Assembly: GCA_944387755.1 (NCBI GenBank) | Contig: CALXGC010000010.1 | Span: 1 to 63,794 of the forward strand | DNA: 63,794 nt | Direction of reading: 5' to 3' | Origin: an uncultured Oscillospiraceae bacterium | GTDB lineage: Bacteria; Bacillota_A; Clostridia; Oscillospirales; Oscillospiraceae | In this document: positions 16,374 to 23,982 of the stretch, in pieces | Position numbering within the stretch: position 1 is the stretch's first letter | Layout: every line of letters begins with the position of its first letter | Position numbers and translations under genes: made by a program | Notes under the pieces: model-generated | Told to the model about the DNA's origin: nothing | The model's input: the letters and a program-made list of their open reading frames with translations, nothing else | The model's database searches: none

Positions 16374-17046
16374 CGCAATGCTGGCCTCTCCGTTTTTTGG
16401 CCTGGCGCTGTCCGCCGCCGCCTGGTGCGCGGGCCTGTGGGTGCAGAAGAAGACCAAATGGGTGCTGTGCAATCCGCTGGTCATTGCGGGACTGCTGATT
16501 ATCGCCGTTCTGGCGGCGTTTGACATCCCGCTGGAGGGCTACGACCAGGGCGGAAGCCTGATTACGATGATGCTGGGGCCGGTGATGGCGGTGCTGGCCC
16601 TGAATATCTACCGTCAGAAGGAGACGCTGAAGGAATATTTTCTGCCCGTTCTGGCGGGCTGCCTGGCGGGCAGCCTGGCCAGCCTGGGAAGCGTGATGGC
16701 GCTGTGCCATCTGTTTCAACTGGATGAGACGCTGACCGCCTCGCTGCTGCCCAAGAGCGTCACCACCGCCATCGCCCTGGGCATTGCGGAGAGCCACAGC
16801 GGCATTCCTGGAATTGCCGCCGCCTCTGTGGTGCTGGCCGGCGTGGTGGGCGCAGTGTTCGCCCCCCTGTTTGCCAAGTGGTTCCGGATTCATGACCCGG
16901 TGGCGGAGGGATTGGCCATCGGAGCGTGCAGCCATGCGCTGGGCACCACCAAGGCGCTGGAGATTGGAGAGGTGCAGGGGGCGATGAGCTCCATTGCCAT
17001 CTGTGTCTGCGGAATTTTCACATCGGTTCTGGCGCTTTTCTTATAA
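16366..17046 (+). CDS. lrgB: CidB/LrgB family membrane protein
   Basis: A 226-residue partner of the upstream CidA/LrgA protein, with about six hydrophobic segments. Diagnostic parts are LLPKSVTTAIALGIAE and IGACSHALGTTKALEIGEVQGAMSS (given in two parts of the C-terminal half). The start is GTG with GGGGGGAG upstream, inside the end of lrgA. In Staphylococcus and Bacillus the pair modulates autolysis and pyruvate uptake; which applies here cannot be seen. No LytSR-like regulator is adjacent. Confidence 0.88.
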   Translation: MLDAMLASPFFGLALSAAAWCAGLWVQKKTKWVLCNPLVIAGLLIIAVLAAFDIPLEGYDQGGSLITMMLGPVMAVLALNIYRQKETLKEYFLPVLAGCLAGSLASLGSVMALCHLFQLDETLTASLLPKSVTTAIALGIAESHSGIPGIAAASVVLAGVVGAVFAPLFAKWFRIHDPVAEGLAIGACSHALGTTKALEIGEVQGAMSSIAICVCGIFTSVLALFL

Positions 17047-17111
17047 TTCCGCTTATCACGCCGCGCCGCAGCGGGCCTGAAAAAAATCAAAAAAATTTTT
17101 TTGAAAAACTC

Positions 17112-17139
17112 TTGACGGAAGAAAAATATCTGGTATAAT
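17112..17139 (+). promoter_or_regulatory. tRNA-Ser promoter with upstream A/T palindrome
   Basis: TTGACG, 16 bases and a perfect TATAAT, 40 bases before the tRNA. An 18-bp A/T palindrome (TCAAAAAAA / TTTTTTTGA, 17087-17104) sits just upstream and may act as an UP element or as a weak lrgB terminator. Confidence 0.8.
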
Positions 17140-17178
17140 ATACTTCGCTGTCACGAGTGACCTGTGACAGCGCCGTCT

Positions 17179-17270
17179 GGAGAGATGGCTGAGCTGGTCT
17201 AAGGCGCACGATTGGAAATCGTGTAACGGCTAATACCCGTTCGAGGGTTCGAATCCCTCTCTCTCCGCCA
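17179..17270 (+). tRNA. tRNA-Ser (anticodon GGA)
   Basis: A class II tRNA of 92 bases including encoded CCA. The acceptor arms GGAGAGA and TCTCTCC pair with discriminator G. The anticodon stem CACGA/TCGTG holds the loop TTGGAAA, anticodon GGA, reading UCC/UCU serine codons. There is a long variable arm (AACGGCTAATACCCGTT), and the T arm GAGGGTTCGAATCCCTC is canonical. Confidence 0.97.
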
Positions 17271-17272
17271 CA

Positions 17273-17324
17273 AACAAAAAACCGAACTCCGCGCCGGCAG
17301 GCAGGGAGTTCGGTTTTTTGTTGT
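17273..17324. terminator. Bidirectional terminator after tRNA-Ser
   Basis: AAAAAACCGAACTCC pairs with GGAGTTCGGTTTTTT around a 15-base loop. It ends the tRNA transcript on the plus strand and the phosphopantetheinyl transferase gene on the minus strand. Confidence 0.92.
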
Positions 17325-17328
17325 CCTC

Positions 17329-17886
17329 TCAAAACAGAGAGAGCCAGAGAATTTCCTCCGGCGGGGGCTCCTGGGCGCACACCGCGCCCCGCCAGTCCGG
17401 CCCGGACAGGGTTCGGAGAAACAGGCCGTCCCGGCGGAGAAGGCCGGGGGAGAGGGGGCCGGCCTCTGGAAGCGGAATTTCCAGCCGCGAGGGCGGATAG
17501 GGCAGGCCGTAGCCGCTGTATTTTCCCACGCTCTCCTTGCAGGCCCACAGGGCGGCAAATTCCTCCGGACGGCCGCCGCGGGCGGCCAGCCAGGCCAGCT
17601 CGGCGGGGGTGCAGGAGCGGCTGACCAGGCGTGGGGACCAGGAGGGGCGCAGAATCTGGAGGTCCGCCCCCACCGGCCGGCTGGACAGAGCGCACAGGGC
17701 ATAGCTCCCGCTGTGGGACAGATTGAACTGATATTGCGGATAGCGCGGGAAAAAAGGCTTGCCCCGCGCCTCCCGCCCCAGCTCCGGCAGGGCGTCAAGC
17801 CCCCAGCGGAGCCGGACCGCCTCCTCCAGAAGGCGGTAAGCCTGTTTCCGCTCTGTCAGGCCCTCTGCGCCGTATAAAAAGACCAT
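17329..17886 (-). CDS. 4'-phosphopantetheinyl transferase superfamily protein (Sfp-like)
   Basis: A 185-residue enzyme that would transfer 4'-phosphopantetheine from CoA to carrier proteins. The two hallmark motifs are present: GADLQ near residue 74 (Mg2+-binding, usually GVDIE) and the WACKESVGKY block near residue 114. FNLSHSGSYALCAL is the usual N-terminal substrate-binding block. Sfp-like enzymes usually serve secondary-metabolite or amino acid carrier proteins; no such carrier gene is in the window, so the target is unknown. The ATG start is preceded by GAGGGAG. The length is a little short compared with Sfp (about 220 residues). Confidence 0.85.
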   Translation of the reverse strand: MVFLYGAEGLTERKQAYRLLEEAVRLRWGLDALPELGREARGKPFFPRYPQYQFNLSHSGSYALCALSSRPVGADLQILRPSWSPRLVSRSCTPAELAWLAARGGRPEEFAALWACKESVGKYSGYGLPYPPSRLEIPLPEAGPLSPGLLRRDGLFLRTLSGPDWRGAVCAQEPPPEEILWLSLF

Positions 17887-17945
17887 AGCGTCTCCCTCCC
17901 CATAGCTCTCAGTATATCAGAGAGGGCGTAGGAAGGAAAGGAAAA

Positions 17946-18467
17946 TCAGCAGGGGAGCTGGCTCCAGGTGTCCGCGCCGGAGAGATCGGCAAACAGCAGC
18001 CGCGCCGGCGGCGAGAGGGTAAAGAGAATCAGCAGCACAAAGAGCGCGGCCGCTCCCAGAGCGGGGAGCTTCCAGCGCAGGCCGTCAAAGGGGCCGGAGA
18101 ACCGCCGGGGGAACCAAAAGCCGAAGACCATAACCAGCAGATAGAGGCCCAGATCAAAGAAAAATGCCTCGCCCCCCAGAAGAATGTGGTACCAGTATCC
18201 CAGGGCCAGCATGGCGGCGCACATGACAAGCAGGCTGAGCAGCCAGGGGCGGAGCCCTGTGGGCCGGCTTCGGGTGAGGAGGAAGGCGGCGGCCAGATAG
18301 GGCCAGACGATGATTTTCAGATGCTCCCACAGACTCTCACAGACGGGAGAGAGCAGCGCGGTCAGCGCGTTGGGCCAGGCGCTGTATAAAAAGTGGAGCA
18401 GAGCGCCCCCCAGAGCTGCGGCCAGAAAGGCCAAAAAGACTTGTTTTTTGGAGAATACCATATCCAT
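17946..18467 (-). CDS. DUF6512-like membrane protein
   Basis: A 173-residue protein with five hydrophobic segments. The N-terminal arrangement LLHFLYSAWPN...LLSPVCESLWEHLKI resembles a family of small Firmicute membrane proteins with a conserved E-S-xWEHLK block following the first helix. No catalytic residues are evident. Two ATGs (MDMVF) are possible; the upstream GGAAAGGGTGG site does not clearly separate them. It lies upstream of the phosphopantetheinyl transferase on the same strand with a 59-base gap. The role is unknown. Confidence 0.7.
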   Translation of the reverse strand: MDMVFSKKQVFLAFLAAALGGALLHFLYSAWPNALTALLSPVCESLWEHLKIIVWPYLAAAFLLTRSRPTGLRPWLLSLLVMCAAMLALGYWYHILLGGEAFFFDLGLYLLVMVFGFWFPRRFSGPFDGLRWKLPALGAAALFVLLILFTLSPPARLLFADLSGADTWSQLPC

Positions 18468-18599
18468 ACCACCCTTTCCAAACTGTGCTCAGGCGCAGAG
18501 AAATGGTATGCGGGACGGGGGCCGTTCATACGCCGCGTTCCGGTATAGAAACAGAAAAAACAGCCCAAGCTATGGAAAATGGAGAGGGAAGGGATTTTG

Positions 18600-19040
18600 G
18601 TGGAGTACAGCAGTCAGGAGTATCAAAAATTGGTCAAGGCCCATGCCAGGCCGTCTCCTCTTTGGAAGGATCTGCTCTGGGCCTTCGGCGTGGGCGGGAG
18701 CATCTGCACCCTGGGCCAGGCCCTCCGGAATCTGTACCAGAGCTGGGGCCTGGACCAGGAGGCGGCGGGGACGGCGGTATCGGTGACGCTGATTTTTGCG
18801 GCGGCGCTGCTGACCGGATTGGGCCTGTTTGACAAGCTGGCCAAACGGGCGGGGGCGGGCACGCTGGTGCCCATTACCGGATTTGCCAACGCTATGGTGT
18901 CGCCCGCCCTGGAATTTAAGAGCGAGGGATTGATCACCGGAACCGCGGCCAAGCTCTTCGTGGTGGCGGGGCCGGTTCTGGTGTTCGGCATCAGCGCCAG
19001 CGTGGTATACGGAATCCTTTTGTGCCTGTTTCGGGGATAG
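18600..19040 (+). CDS. spoVAC: Stage V sporulation protein AC (SpoVAC)
   Basis: A 146-residue membrane protein of the SpoVA channel, which moves Ca-dipicolinic acid across the spore inner membrane. Family marks are an N-terminal YQKLVKAHARPSPLWKDLLWAF segment followed by GGSICTLGQ, and GAGTLVPITGFANAMVSPALEFKSEG in the second half (shown here in name only). GTG at 18600 is chosen since GGGAAGGG lies about 8 bases before it; an ATG seven codons earlier has no ribosome site. The usual partners spoVAD and spoVAE are not next to it. This gene is good evidence that the host forms endospores. Confidence 0.88.
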   Translation: MEYSSQEYQKLVKAHARPSPLWKDLLWAFGVGGSICTLGQALRNLYQSWGLDQEAAGTAVSVTLIFAAALLTGLGLFDKLAKRAGAGTLVPITGFANAMVSPALEFKSEGLITGTAAKLFVVAGPVLVFGISASVVYGILLCLFRG

Positions 19041-19123
19041 CGGGGGACAGATTTCTTAACAGTTTTGTGACACTTGCCGGAAACGTCCCTGTATGAAAGA
19101 CATCTGTTCTTGTAAAATTGAGA

Positions 19124-19153
19124 TTGGCGGTCTGCGTCAAAGTATGGTATACT
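19124..19153 (+). promoter_or_regulatory. Promoter of sstT with extended -10
   Basis: TTGGCG, 18 bases, then TGGTATACT (a TGn extension plus TATACT), 41 bases before sstT. Confidence 0.6.
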
Positions 19154-19193
19154 AAATTCCACCAATAAAAATAGACGGAATGAAGGGAAATCC

Positions 19194-20399
19194 ATGAAAA
19201 ATTTGTTGAAACGCTGGAATGAGACCAGCCTGGTGCTGCGGATTATTCTCGGCCTGGCCATCGGCATTGTACTGGGACTGGCGGCGCCCCAGGCCGCCCC
19301 CATCGCCCTGCTGGGCGATCTGTTTGTCGGCGCGCTGAAGGCGGTGGCCCCTCTGCTGGTGCTGTTTCTGGTGATGACCGCCATCTCGCGCCATCAGGAG
19401 GGGCAGCGGACCAATATGTCCCGCGTCATTGTGCTGTACCTGCTGGGAACGTTTATTGACGGCTGTGTGGCGGTGATTACCAGTTTTCTGTTCCCCGTCA
19501 CGCTGGAGCTGGCTGTGGCGGAGGAGCAGACGGCGGCGCCGGGGGGAATTGGAGACGTGCTGCACACCCTGCTGATGAATCTGGTGTCCAACCCCATCGA
19601 TGCTCTGCTCAACGCCAACTACATCGGAATTCTGGCCTGGGCGGTGCTGCTGGGCATTGCGCTGCGCAAGGCCGCTCCCGGTACAAAACATGCGCTGGAG
19701 AACATTGCCGACGCCGTCTCCCAGATTGTCCGGTGGATCATCAGCTGTGCCCCCTTCGGCGTGCTGGGCCTGGTCTTCGATTCCATCTCCCAGCTGGGCG
19801 TGGAATCCCTGCTCAGCTATGGGCGGCTGATTCTGCTGCTGGTGGGGACCATGGCCTTTGTGGCCCTGGTGGTCAACCCGTTTATCGCCTTTCTGTTTCT
19901 GCGGCGCAACCCCTATCCGCTGGTGTTCAAGTGCCTGTGGCGCAGCGGCCTGACCGCCTTCTTCACCCGCAGCTCCGCGGCCAATATCCCGGTAAACCTG
20001 AAGCTGTGCGAGGAGCTGGGGCTGAGCGAGGACACCTATGCGGTGTCCATCCCCCTGGGGGCCACCATCAACATGGGCGGCGCGTCCATCACCATCTCCA
20101 TTTTGGCCCTGGCTGCCGCCCACACCCTGGGCATTCCCGTGGACTTCTTTACCGCTGTGATTCTGTGCGTCCTGTCCGCTGTCAGCGCCTGCGGCGCGTC
20201 CGGCGTGGCCGGCGGCTCCCTGCTGCTGGTCCCCCTGGCCTGCTCCCTGTTCGGCATCTCCAATGACGTCGCCATGCAGGTGGTGGGCGTGGGCTTCATC
20301 GTGGGCGTGATTCAGGACTCCTGCGAGACGGCCATCAACTCCTCCACCGACGTGCTCTACACCGCCGTGGCGGAACTGTCCCAGAAGCGGGAAAAATAA
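19194..20399 (+). CDS. sstT: Serine/threonine:Na+ symporter SstT
   Basis: A 401-residue dicarboxylate/amino acid:cation symporter family protein that imports serine and threonine with Na+. It has eight or so membrane segments plus re-entrant loops. Recognisable substrate and ion sites are [13 protein letters not shown], the [17 protein letters not shown] block and [15 protein letters not shown] at the C-terminus. The whole protein matches SstT in length and motif order better than GltP/GltT. AAGGGA lies upstream of the ATG. It is monocistronic with its own promoter and a strong terminator. Confidence 0.92.
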   Translation: MKNLLKRWNETSLVLRIILGLAIGIVLGLAAPQAAPIALLGDLFVGALKAVAPLLVLFLVMTAISRHQEGQRTNMSRVIVLYLLGTFIDGCVAVITSFLFPVTLELAVAEEQTAAPGGIGDVLHTLLMNLVSNPIDALLNANYIGILAWAVLLGIALRKAAPGTKHALENIADAVSQIVRWIISCAPFGVLGLVFDSISQLGVESLLSYGRLILLLVGTMAFVALVVNPFIAFLFLRRNPYPLVFKCLWRSGLTAFFTRSSAANIPVNLKLCEELGLSEDTYAVSIPLGATINMGGASITISILALAAAHTLGIPVDFFTAVILCVLSAVSACGASGVAGGSLLLVPLACSLFGISNDVAMQVVGVGFIVGVIQDSCETAINSSTDVLYTAVAELSQKREK

Positions 20400-20431
20400 T
20401 AAAAAAGCCGCCTTCGGGCGGCTTTTTTTAG
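20397..20431. terminator. Bidirectional terminator between sstT and yibE/F-like gene
   Basis: AAAAAAGCCGCC, loop TTCG, GGCGGCTTTTTTT. It is symmetric and serves both converging genes. Confidence 0.92.
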
Positions 20432-21573
20432 CTGTGAGCGTCGTCATAGGTATAGAGCAGAACGGCCAGCAGCACGGTGACGGGCACGGCCAGCACGATG
20501 CCGAAGCTGCCGGACAGGCCCTGCATAATGGCAATGCCGATGTTGTTGGAGTTGATGATCTGCTGATAGGGCAGGTCATAGGCGTAGTCCAGCACCAGCA
20601 TACTGACGCTGCCCCCGGCGAAGGCCAGAATCAGGGTGTTGCTGTCGGTGCCCATCATGTCCCGTCCCACGTGCATTCCCGCCTTGAACAGCTCTTTTCG
20701 GGAGATGGAGGGGTTTTGGGCGTGAATCTCCCCGATGGCGCTGCCGATGGACATGGCCACGTCCATCACAGCCCCCAGGCTGGAGATGAGCAGGCCGGAG
20801 AAGAGCAGGCCGCCCACCTGAATGCCGCTGACGTTCCAGAGGGTCAGCAGGCTCTCAATATCGGACACGTTCCAGCCGGAGATGCCGGAGGCAATGCTGA
20901 ACAGGGTGGCGGACAGCCCGGCGATGATGACGCCGGCGATGGTCCCGCCGGTTGCCACCAGCGTTTTGCGGGTGGGTCCGCCGATGAGATACATGGTGAC
21001 AAGGGTTGTGATGATGCACACGAACACCGCCGCCCAGAAGGGGGAGTGTCCCCGGTACACCAGTGGAAGGTAGACAAACAGAATGCACAGGAAGGTAAAA
21101 ATCAGTCCCAAAGCGCCCTTTACGCCCTGCTTTCCACCCACCAGACAGAGGACCAGCAGGTAGAGGGCGGCAAAGAGATAGATGACGGTCTCCCGGTCCT
21201 GGGTGTAGACCGAGGTGATTACGGTGTCCCCGGCAATACTCTGCATGACCACGACGTTCATGCCCACGGTGCAGCCCGCGCCGAAGAGATAGCCGGAGCT
21301 GCTGGTGGTCTCAAGCTCCTCCCCCTCCCTGGGTCCGGTGAGCATACGGACCACAATCCGCTGTTCGCCCACGCGGGTGCCGTCGGGCATGAGGTTATCC
21401 TGTAAAATCTCCGTGACCACGGCCTTTTCAAAAGACTGTCCCTCGCGGGAGACCAGAGGGACCTTGTCCACCTGATTGAGCCATACCGTAAAGGCCAGGA
21501 AGGCCAGCAGCAGGACCACAGGCGGCGCCCACCGCTTCAGCAGGGATTGGGGGCGCAAAGTTTGTTTTTCCAT
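20428..21573 (-). CDS. YibE/F family membrane protein
   Basis: A 381-residue protein with an N-terminal membrane segment (residues 15-32), an extracytoplasmic domain of about 95 residues and then seven or so hydrophobic segments. The domain order and the motifs KGALGLIFTFLCILF, GAVMDVAMSI and AGMHVGRDMMGTDSNTLILAF fit the YibE/YibF-like family of Firmicutes, here as one fused polypeptide. The function of the family is not established. The ATG follows AAGAGGAACAAC. It lies downstream of the phosphoesterase gene on the same strand, 108 bases away. Confidence 0.85.
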   Translation of the reverse strand: MEKQTLRPQSLLKRWAPPVVLLLAFLAFTVWLNQVDKVPLVSREGQSFEKAVVTEILQDNLMPDGTRVGEQRIVVRMLTGPREGEELETTSSSGYLFGAGCTVGMNVVVMQSIAGDTVITSVYTQDRETVIYLFAALYLLVLCLVGGKQGVKGALGLIFTFLCILFVYLPLVYRGHSPFWAAVFVCIITTLVTMYLIGGPTRKTLVATGGTIAGVIIAGLSATLFSIASGISGWNVSDIESLLTLWNVSGIQVGGLLFSGLLISSLGAVMDVAMSIGSAIGEIHAQNPSISRKELFKAGMHVGRDMMGTDSNTLILAFAGGSVSMLVLDYAYDLPYQQIINSNNIGIAIMQGLSGSFGIVLAVPVTVLLAVLLYTYDDAHS

Positions 21574-21622
21574 GTTGTTCCTCTTTTCTTTGAGGGTGCG
21601 AAATGCCGCCCCTGCAAACTGC

Positions 21623-21655
21623 AGGAACCCCCCAGCGCCTGCCGGGGGGTTCCCG
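21623..21655 (-). other. Strong hairpin after the phosphoesterase gene
   Basis: GGGAACCCCCC pairs with GGGGGGTTCC around GGCAGGCGCT-type loop sequence. It has no T-run, so termination would be weak and read-through into the yibE/F-like gene is possible. Confidence 0.5.
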
Positions 21656-21681
21656 TTATGGGTTTGCGGAAAGAATCTGAC

Positions 21682-23688
21682 TTAAAGCTGGGCCAGAGCG
21701 GCGGCCAGCTCGCCGGAACCGGCGGCAGCCTGGGGATTGAACAGCCCATTCTTGGCGGTGAGCAGTCCGCCGTTCAGAACCTGGGCCACGCCGGCCTGGG
21801 CCCAGGCGGACACGGAGGCGGCGTCGGTGCAGGCGTTCAGAGCGGCCTGGCTGTCAGACAGCGCGCGGCCCTGGAGGGCGGCGTATTCGCTGAGCATCAC
21901 GGCGAGCTGCTCGCGGGTGACGGGGGCGTCGGGGGCGAAGATGCCGCCGCCATAGCCGGCGGCGATGCCGTTCTCAGCGGCCCAGGCCGCGGCCTGGGCA
22001 TAGGAGGCGCCGGCGTCTACGTCGGAGAAGGCGCTGCCGGAGGCGGCGGGGGAACCGGCGTCCTCGTACAGGGCCTGCACCGCCTGGGCGCGGGTCATGG
22101 GCTGGGACTCCACCGGGGTCTCGGCGGCGTTCTCATCCTTCTGAATGGTGAAGGTCTGGTCAATGGCCTCCACAGCGCCGCTGGCGGTGATCTGATAGGT
22201 GTCGATGGAGAAGGAATCCTCGTCCATCTCAATGACAGACCAGCTGGGCAGCCAGTTCTGGCTGCGGGCGGCGATGTAGTCCTGCTGGTTGGCGATGAGC
22301 TCATAGAACTTGGAGCCGGAGGCGGAGTTGGCGCTCATATACAGGGTGCCCTTGGGGTTCACCACAGTGGAGCCGCTGGCGTCCTCAATGGTGTAGCACA
22401 GGTTGTCCTGCTGGAAAGCGGCCTGCGCGGCAGCGCCGGCGGCGTCGCCCTCCTCAGGGTAGAGGGGGATCTGCACGTCGGTGTCCACGTTGTAGGCGTG
22501 GTCCCAGTCGTAGTCCGTGCCCTCGCTGTTGAGGCGGAACTCGTAGGAGCCGTGGACCTGGCCGTCGCCGTAGAGCAGCTTGGAGCGGCTGTAGGTGTGG
22601 TCGTGGCCCTGGAGCACCACGTCGATGTCGTACTTATCAAAGATGGGGGTGAGCTGGGTGCGGAGGATCATGCCGTCGGTGTCGGAGTGGTCCAGGCCGG
22701 AGCCGTAGATGTCCTGGTGGATGGTGACAACCCGCCACTGGGCGTCCGGGTCGGAGGCCACAGCCTCGGCGATGGCCTGGTCGTGCTCGGCGGCGTTGTA
22801 GTTGTTGGTGTTCAGCACGATGAACAGGCCGGGACCATAGGAGTAGTAGTAGTCGCCGCCGGCCTGAGTGGCGCCGTAATCGGTGGCGTTGGGGTTATTG
22901 AAGTGGTACATATAGTCCGGGTTCAGGGAGTCGTGGTTGCCGATGGTGGTGGCCACAGGCAGAGAGGCCAGCACTTCAGGGTCCAGATAGCCAGCGTACT
23001 CCTCCTCCTTGGCCTGCCCGGTCTTGTTCACCTGGTCGCCGGCGGAGATGATGAAGTTCACGTCGGGAGTCTGAGCCACGGCGGCCTCCAGAGTCCGGTT
23101 CCAGCCGAAGCTGTCGTTCCGGGCGGCGGTGTTGGCCGCGCCGGAGTCGGCGGTCAGGGACTCGCTGCCCTGGGTCTGGCCCTTGGAGGCGCCGATCTGG
23201 GGGTCGCCCACATAGAGCATCTTCACGGTGGAGAAGCTGCCGGTGGTGTACTCCACGGGCTCGGTCTCCACGCCGTTCTTCTCCACGGTGTAGTAGTAGG
23301 TGGTGTTCTCCTGGAGGCCAGTGACGGTGACGTGGTTGTAGTCATAGGCCGCGCCGCCGGTGAGGCTGCTGTCCACCGCGGCGGCAGTTCCGGTGAAGGC
23401 GGTGAGATTGTTCCGGTCGGCGCCGAAGTGCACCACAGGGGTGGCGGCGGAGCCGTTGTCCTGGCTGTACCAGGCAAAGTTCAGCTCAGTCTCGTTCTCG
23501 CCGGGGGTCAGAGAGACCTTCGTATAGTCGGTGGCGACAGTTTCCCACTCCTGGACCCACTGGTTCCAGGCCTCGGAGCCGCCGCTGGCGCTGCTGTCGT
23601 TGTACGGGGTGGCCAGAGCGGGGATACAGGTTCCCGCCAGGACCAGCGCGGTCAAAGAACAAGCCAGCACAGTTCGGGTTCTGCGCAT
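21682..23688 (-). CDS. Secreted purple-acid-phosphatase-like metallophosphoesterase with C-terminal SLH repeats
   Basis: A 668-residue exported phosphoesterase. Residues 1-27 are a signal peptide (MRRTRTVLAC..., ending PALA). Next is a fibronectin-like N-terminal domain of purple acid phosphatases (TELNFAWYSQDNGSAATPVV), then the metallophosphatase core with metal ligands in VGDPQIGA, SAGDQVNKTG, IGNHDSLNPD, IHQDIYG and LQGHDHTYSRS. The last 140 residues are SLH-type repeats (FSDVDAGASYAQAAAWAAENGI, FAPDAPVTREQLAVML) that bind cell wall polymer. The ATG at 23688 is preceded by GGGAG. It would release phosphate outside the cell, in keeping with the pst operon and ppk1 nearby. No PHO box was found before it. 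Confidence 0.88.
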   Translation of the reverse strand: MRRTRTVLACSLTALVLAGTCIPALATPYNDSSASGGSEAWNQWVQEWETVATDYTKVSLTPGENETELNFAWYSQDNGSAATPVVHFGADRNNLTAFTGTAAAVDSSLTGGAAYDYNHVTVTGLQENTTYYYTVEKNGVETEPVEYTTGSFSTVKMLYVGDPQIGASKGQTQGSESLTADSGAANTAARNDSFGWNRTLEAAVAQTPDVNFIISAGDQVNKTGQAKEEEYAGYLDPEVLASLPVATTIGNHDSLNPDYMYHFNNPNATDYGATQAGGDYYYSYGPGLFIVLNTNNYNAAEHDQAIAEAVASDPDAQWRVVTIHQDIYGSGLDHSDTDGMILRTQLTPIFDKYDIDVVLQGHDHTYSRSKLLYGDGQVHGSYEFRLNSEGTDYDWDHAYNVDTDVQIPLYPEEGDAAGAAAQAAFQQDNLCYTIEDASGSTVVNPKGTLYMSANSASGSKFYELIANQQDYIAARSQNWLPSWSVIEMDEDSFSIDTYQITASGAVEAIDQTFTIQKDENAAETPVESQPMTRAQAVQALYEDAGSPAASGSAFSDVDAGASYAQAAAWAAENGIAAGYGGGIFAPDAPVTREQLAVMLSEYAALQGRALSDSQAALNACTDAASVSAWAQAGVAQVLNGGLLTAKNGLFNPQAAAGSGELAAALAQL

Positions 23689-23917
23689 TGTTTTACTCCC
23701 TCTTTCTTCGGTTTGGTGTGGACGCAGCCGGCGCGGCAGGACGCCGGCTCCTGATTCCGCGGCACAGTATAACACCGAAAAAAGTTCTGTTCAAGGGGTT
23801 TTAAAGTAGGATTTTCGAACATTTTACCCGCATTTAACAGATGGGCCGGATATTTTTGCCCGCAAAAAACGACCTTTGTTTTTACACGGATTCGATGTCT
23901 TTTTAACAAAAATATGA

Positions 23918-23923
23918 TATACT
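23918..23923 (+). promoter_or_regulatory. Extended -10 promoter of ppk1
   Basis: TGATATACT forms an extended -10 box 60 bases before the start; the -35 region is poor. The rest of the 290-base gap between the divergent phosphoesterase and ppk1 genes is A/T-rich and shows no other element I can support. Confidence 0.5.
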
Positions 23924-23982
23924 AAATATTACATATACCCTTTTGCAATCCACGGCGAAAAGAGAAAAGAGAGGATATGACC

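Noticed and set aside
18478..18599. Forespore sigma-G promoter before spoVAC
   Set aside because: A GTATG...CATACG arrangement is present but the -10 does not match CAT-n-n-TA; not enough to call.
21547..23754. 735-codon plus-strand frame opposite the SLH phosphoesterase
   Set aside because: Extreme Gly/Val content and no domains; the minus-strand protein has a signal peptide, metal ligands and SLH repeats.
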